NCBI GenBank assembly: GCA_027487585.1
Contig: JAIYDH010000354.1
Coordinates: 1-36,378 of the forward strand
DNA length: 36,378 nt
DNA from: Rubrivivax sp.
GTDB taxonomy: Bacteria > Pseudomonadota > Gammaproteobacteria > Burkholderiales > Burkholderiaceae_C
Reading direction: 5' to 3'
The notes under the pieces are model-generated. The model was not told where the DNA came from. It searched no databases and saw only the letters and a program-made list of their open reading frames with translations. This document shows positions 33,423-36,378 of the stretch, in pieces. Position 1 is the first letter of the stretch. The number at the start of each line of letters is the position of its first letter. The position numbers were made by a program, and so were the translations under genes.

Positions 33423-34868
33423 ATGACACGACAACCACCCTCCGCGATCCCGCACTCGCCACCGCTGCGGCTCATCGGCCTGGCTGCGGTGGTGTTCACC
33501 TTGACCGGCTGCGCCTCCCTGAGCGCTGACGGCGGCTTCGGCAGCGTCCAGAAGCTCACGGCCGAGCGTCTGGGCTCAGCTGCCCAGCTCGCCTGGGCCC
33601 GCCAGCCCGAAGACCTGGACCGCATCGATCAGCGCGTGGGCGAACTGCTGGCCCGGCCGCTGGGCATGGATGAGGCAGTGCAGATCGCGCTGCTGAACAA
33701 CCGCGGCCTGCAGGCAGCCTATGCCGAGCTGGGCATCACCGAGGCCGAGCTCGTGCAAGCCGGCCGCCTGCCGAACCCGGGCTTCAGCTTCGGGCGCATG
33801 ACCAAGGGCGACGAGGTCGAGCACGAACGCGGCCTCCACGTCAACCTGGCGCGCCTGATCGCCATGCCGCTTGTTCAGCGCGTCGAGGCGCGCCGGCTCG
33901 AGCAGGTGCGTGCGATGGTGGCGATGCAGGTGCTCTCGCTCGCCGCCGACACGCGCAAGGCCTGGGTGAAGGCCGTGGCCGCCGATGAGTCGTTGCGCTA
34001 CAGCCGCCAGGTGATGCAGGCGGCCGAGGCGGGTGCCGAGCTGGCGCGGCGCATGGCGCAGGTGGGCAACTTCAACAAGCTGCAGCAGGCGCGCGAACAG
34101 GGCTTCTATGCCGACGCGGCGCTGAACCTGGCTCGCGCCGAGCAACAGCGGCGGGCCGCCCGTGAACGGCTGACGCGCCTGATGGGCCTGTGGGGCGAGC
34201 AGACCGCGTTCAGGCTGCCCGAACGCCTGCCCGACCTGCCGGCCCAGCCGCGCGAACTGCCCGATGTGGAGCGCACCGCGCTGGCGCAGCGGCTCGACGT
34301 GGCGGCGGCCCGCAGCGGTGCCGAGGCCACGGCGCGCAACCTGGGCCTGACGAAGACCACGCGATTCGTCAACGTGCTGGAGCTGGGGCTGGTGCGCAAC
34401 AGCTCGAATAACGCGCCCACGCAGAAGGGCTGGGAGATCGGCTTCGAGCTGCCGCTGTTCGACTGGGGTGGCGCCCGCGTCGCGCGAGCGGAAGCGATCT
34501 ACACGCAGGCACTGCACCGCGCCGCCGAGACCGCCATCAACGCCCGCTCCGAGGTGCGCGAGGCCTACGGCGCCTATCGCTCGGCCTGGGACATCGCGAA
34601 GCACCAGCGCGACGAGATCGTGCCGCTGAAGCAGCGCATCTCGGAAGAGAACCTGCTTCGCTACAACGGCATGCTGATCGGCGTGTTCGAGCTGCTGGCC
34701 GACGCCCGCTCGCAGATTGCCAGCGTCAATGGCGCCATCGACGCGCTGCGCGACTTCTGGATCGCGCAGGCCGACCTCGACAGGGCACTGGTGGGCAAGC
34801 CAAGCTTGAGCGCCGCCGCGGCCCCGGCGATGGGCGCTGCCGCGGCGGCTGGGGACCCAGGCCACTGA
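33423..34868 (+). CDS. TolC-family outer-membrane efflux lipoprotein
   Basis: 481 residues from ATG 33423, with GAGAGGA just upstream. The signal peptide ends in the lipobox TLTGC (C30), so the N-terminus is lipid-anchored, as in OprM/CusC-type factors. The two TolC repeats are visible as paired long amphipathic helices (SLAADTRKAWVKAVAADE, NKLQQAREQGFYADAALN) and the second half with ARSEVREAYGAYRSAWDIAK and EENLLRYNGMLIGVFELLAD. These helices form the trimeric periplasmic tunnel. It lies between the small secreted protein and the copper oxidase, so it probably serves copper export or oxidase-related transport. No RND pump or adaptor is in the window. Confidence 0.88.
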   Translation: MTRQPPSAIPHSPPLRLIGLAAVVFTLTGCASLSADGGFGSVQKLTAERLGSAAQLAWARQPEDLDRIDQRVGELLARPLGMDEAVQIALLNNRGLQAAYAELGITEAELVQAGRLPNPGFSFGRMTKGDEVEHERGLHVNLARLIAMPLVQRVEARRLEQVRAMVAMQVLSLAADTRKAWVKAVAADESLRYSRQVMQAAEAGAELARRMAQVGNFNKLQQAREQGFYADAALNLARAEQQRRAARERLTRLMGLWGEQTAFRLPERLPDLPAQPRELPDVERTALAQRLDVAAARSGAEATARNLGLTKTTRFVNVLELGLVRNSSNNAPTQKGWEIGFELPLFDWGGARVARAEAIYTQALHRAAETAINARSEVREAYGAYRSAWDIAKHQRDEIVPLKQRISEENLLRYNGMLIGVFELLADARSQIASVNGAIDALRDFWIAQADLDRALVGKPSLSAAAAPAMGAAAAAGDPGH

Positions 34869-34909
34869 GAGCTTGTCGCAGCGACACGAATTCAAGAGGC
34901 AAGCAAACC

Positions 34910-36328
34910 ATGTTCTCCCGAAGAAACTTCATCGGCGGTGCCGGCGTGGCCGCGGCGGCCGTCACGGCCAGCGCGGTCAGCAAGGTGGCCATGGCCGCGC
35001 TGCCCGAGCCCGTCCTCCAGACCAGGCCCGACACGATGCCGCCGCTGGTGCCGAACACCGGCCGGCTCTACAACCCGGTGGTCACGCTCAACGGCTGGAC
35101 GCTGCCCTGGCGCATGAACAACGGTGTCAAGGAGTTCCACCTGGTAGCCGAGCCCGTGGTGCGCGAGATGGCGCCCGGCTTCAAGGCCCACCTGTGGGGC
35201 TACAACGGCCAGAGCCCCGGCCCGACCATCGAGGTGGTGGAGGGCGACCGCGTGCGCCTGTTCGTGACCAACAAGCTCGGCGAGCTGACCAGCATCCACT
35301 GGCACGGCCAGCGCCTGCCCAACGGCATGGACGGTGTGGCGGGCCTGAACCAGCCCGGCATCCCGCCGGGCAAGACCTACGTCTACGAGTTCGTGGCGCG
35401 CCGCGCCGGCACCTTCATGTACCACCCGCACGCCGACGAGATGGTGCAGATGGCGATGGGCATGATGGGCTTCTGGGTCACGCACCCACGGGGCAAGCAC
35501 CCGCTGATCGACGAGGTCGACCGCGACTTCTGCTTCCTGCTCAACGCCTACGACATCGACCCCGGCAGCGCCACGCCGAAGATCATGACGATGCTGGACT
35601 TCAACCTGTGGAGCTGGAACAGCCGCATCTTCCCCGGCATCGACCCGCTGGTGGTGCGCCATGGGGACAAGGTGCGCATACGGGTGGGCAATCTGACGAT
35701 GACCAACCACCCCATCCACCTGCACGGCCACGAGTTCCTGATCACCGGCACCGACGGCGGCCCCACGCCGAAGAGCGCGCGGCAGTACGAGATCACCGCC
35801 GACATCGCGGTGGGCCAGATGCGGCAGATCGACTTCGTGGCCGACGAGCCCGGCGACTGGGCCTTCCACTGCCACAAGAGCCACCACACGATGAACGCCA
35901 TGGGGCATGGCGTGCCGACGATGATCGGCGTCGACCACTCCAAGGTGGCGCGGCAGATCACGAAGCTGATCCCCGACTACATGGTGATGGGCGAACGCGG
36001 CATGAAGGACATGACCGAGATGGAGATGCCGCTGCCCGACAACACCGCGCCGATGATGGCGGGGCAGGGGCCCTTCGGCGCCGTGGGCATGGGCGGCATG
36101 TTCAGCGTCGTGAAGGTGCGCAAGGAGCAGAAGCCGGGCGACTACAGCGACCCCGGCTGGTACACGCACCCACCGGGCACGGTGGCATACGAGTTCAACG
36201 GCACGTTGCCTGATCCGGCGCGCTTCAAGTCCGAAGGCACGGGCTCGATGCCGGCCGTTCAGGTGCCGGCCCGCGAGGTGGAGGTGCGCGTGCGCAAACC
36301 CGCCAGCGGCCATGGTGGCCACCACTGA
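34910..36328 (+). CDS. Tat-exported multicopper oxidase (CopA/CumA-like)
   Basis: 472 residues. Tat signal SRRNFIGGAG, cleavage near residue 29 (AMA). All copper motifs are present: HWHG (130-133), YHPHADEM (171-178), HPIHLHGHEF (267-276) and HCHKSHHTMNAM (320-331), the last giving the type 1 copper ligands with axial Met. The spacing fits a two- or three-cupredoxin-domain laccase-like enzyme that oxidises Cu(I) to Cu(II) in the periplasm. Met-rich segments (MKDMTEMEMP, MMAGQGPFGAVGMGGMF) and the C-terminal GHGGHH may bind extra copper. It is 41 bases downstream of the TolC-family gene. Downstream sequence to the window end contains no gene. Confidence 0.92.
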   Translation: MFSRRNFIGGAGVAAAAVTASAVSKVAMAALPEPVLQTRPDTMPPLVPNTGRLYNPVVTLNGWTLPWRMNNGVKEFHLVAEPVVREMAPGFKAHLWGYNGQSPGPTIEVVEGDRVRLFVTNKLGELTSIHWHGQRLPNGMDGVAGLNQPGIPPGKTYVYEFVARRAGTFMYHPHADEMVQMAMGMMGFWVTHPRGKHPLIDEVDRDFCFLLNAYDIDPGSATPKIMTMLDFNLWSWNSRIFPGIDPLVVRHGDKVRIRVGNLTMTNHPIHLHGHEFLITGTDGGPTPKSARQYEITADIAVGQMRQIDFVADEPGDWAFHCHKSHHTMNAMGHGVPTMIGVDHSKVARQITKLIPDYMVMGERGMKDMTEMEMPLPDNTAPMMAGQGPFGAVGMGGMFSVVKVRKEQKPGDYSDPGWYTHPPGTVAYEFNGTLPDPARFKSEGTGSMPAVQVPAREVEVRVRKPASGHGGHH

Positions 36329-36378
36329 GCGCGCAGCGGCTTGGGCCGCCGGGGAGGCTCAGCGGCGCGACACGGACG

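Noticed and set aside
34873..36213. 446-codon plus-strand frame overlapping the copper oxidase
   Set aside because: Frame shadow of the oxidase with Arg/Gly/His-biased translation and no family match, whereas the oxidase frame has all copper motifs.

Overview
The window is 36.4 kb of GC-rich (roughly 70 %) chromosomal DNA. The 5' end carries dnaA (cut by the window edge), dnaN and gyrB in the classic replication-origin order, and gyrB has the Gram-negative-type insertion. Codon use, the gene set (TonB receptor, quinoline/isoquinoline-type molybdenum hydroxylase, BaeSR-like pair, CopA/CumA-type copper oxidase) and the high GC point to a betaproteobacterium of the order Burkholderiales, probably in the Rubrivivax/Roseateles/Sphaerotilus neighbourhood. 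The genus is an inference.

Layout. 1-5093: dnaA-dnaN-gyrB, plus strand. 5094-6596: accessory island with a Phd/VapB-VapC type II toxin-antitoxin pair, a broken metallopeptidase fragment, clusters of insertion-sequence-like terminal repeats and two dispersed repeats. 6597-17471: one nine-gene minus-strand operon. Its order is LacI regulator, ABC substrate-binding protein, two permeases, ATPase, short GH63 (MGH1-like) glycosidase, TonB receptor, AGE-family sugar isomerase and PfkB-family sugar kinase. Six of the eight junctions are 4-base ATGA overlaps, and a perfect LacI-type palindrome sits just before the regulator. 17500-18084: gene debris (a decayed copy of the hydrolase found intact at 30068, spliced to the last helices of an MFS transporter). 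18085-18663: flavin reductase-like protein. 19308-20744: lipoprotein of unknown function. 21129-22796: two-gene unit of a two-domain YdhR-like secreted protein and an ECF sigma factor with a cysteine-bearing tail. 23026-26244: MerR regulator followed by large (Mo-binding) and small (2Fe-2S) subunits of an isoquinoline 1-oxidoreductase-like enzyme. 26327-27583: diheme cytochrome c peroxidase-like lipoprotein, divergent from a histidine kinase/response regulator pair (27709-29918). 30068-31264: secreted alpha/beta hydrolase. 31313-32752: DUF2252 protein. 33026-36328: copper-type locus with a small secreted protein, a TolC-family outer-membrane lipoprotein and a Tat-exported multicopper oxidase.

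The most interesting system is the nine-gene sugar operon. The glycosidase has the size and motifs of cytoplasmic mannosylglycerate/glucosylglycerate hydrolases, and the isomerase resembles AGE-family mannose isomerases. I therefore infer a complete route: outer-membrane uptake by TonB, ABC import, intracellular hydrolysis to mannose plus glycerate, isomerisation of mannose to fructose, and phosphorylation to fructose 6-phosphate, under one LacI repressor. This differs from the PTS-based mannosylglycerate route known in Escherichia coli (MngR/MngA/MngB). The substrate is an inference.

A second theme is repeat content: two dispersed repeat families (about 99 bp and 61 bp) and an IS-like 20-bp terminal motif recur in the accessory gaps, beside the toxin-antitoxin pair and both hydrolase copies. 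No rRNA, tRNA or CRISPR array was seen.
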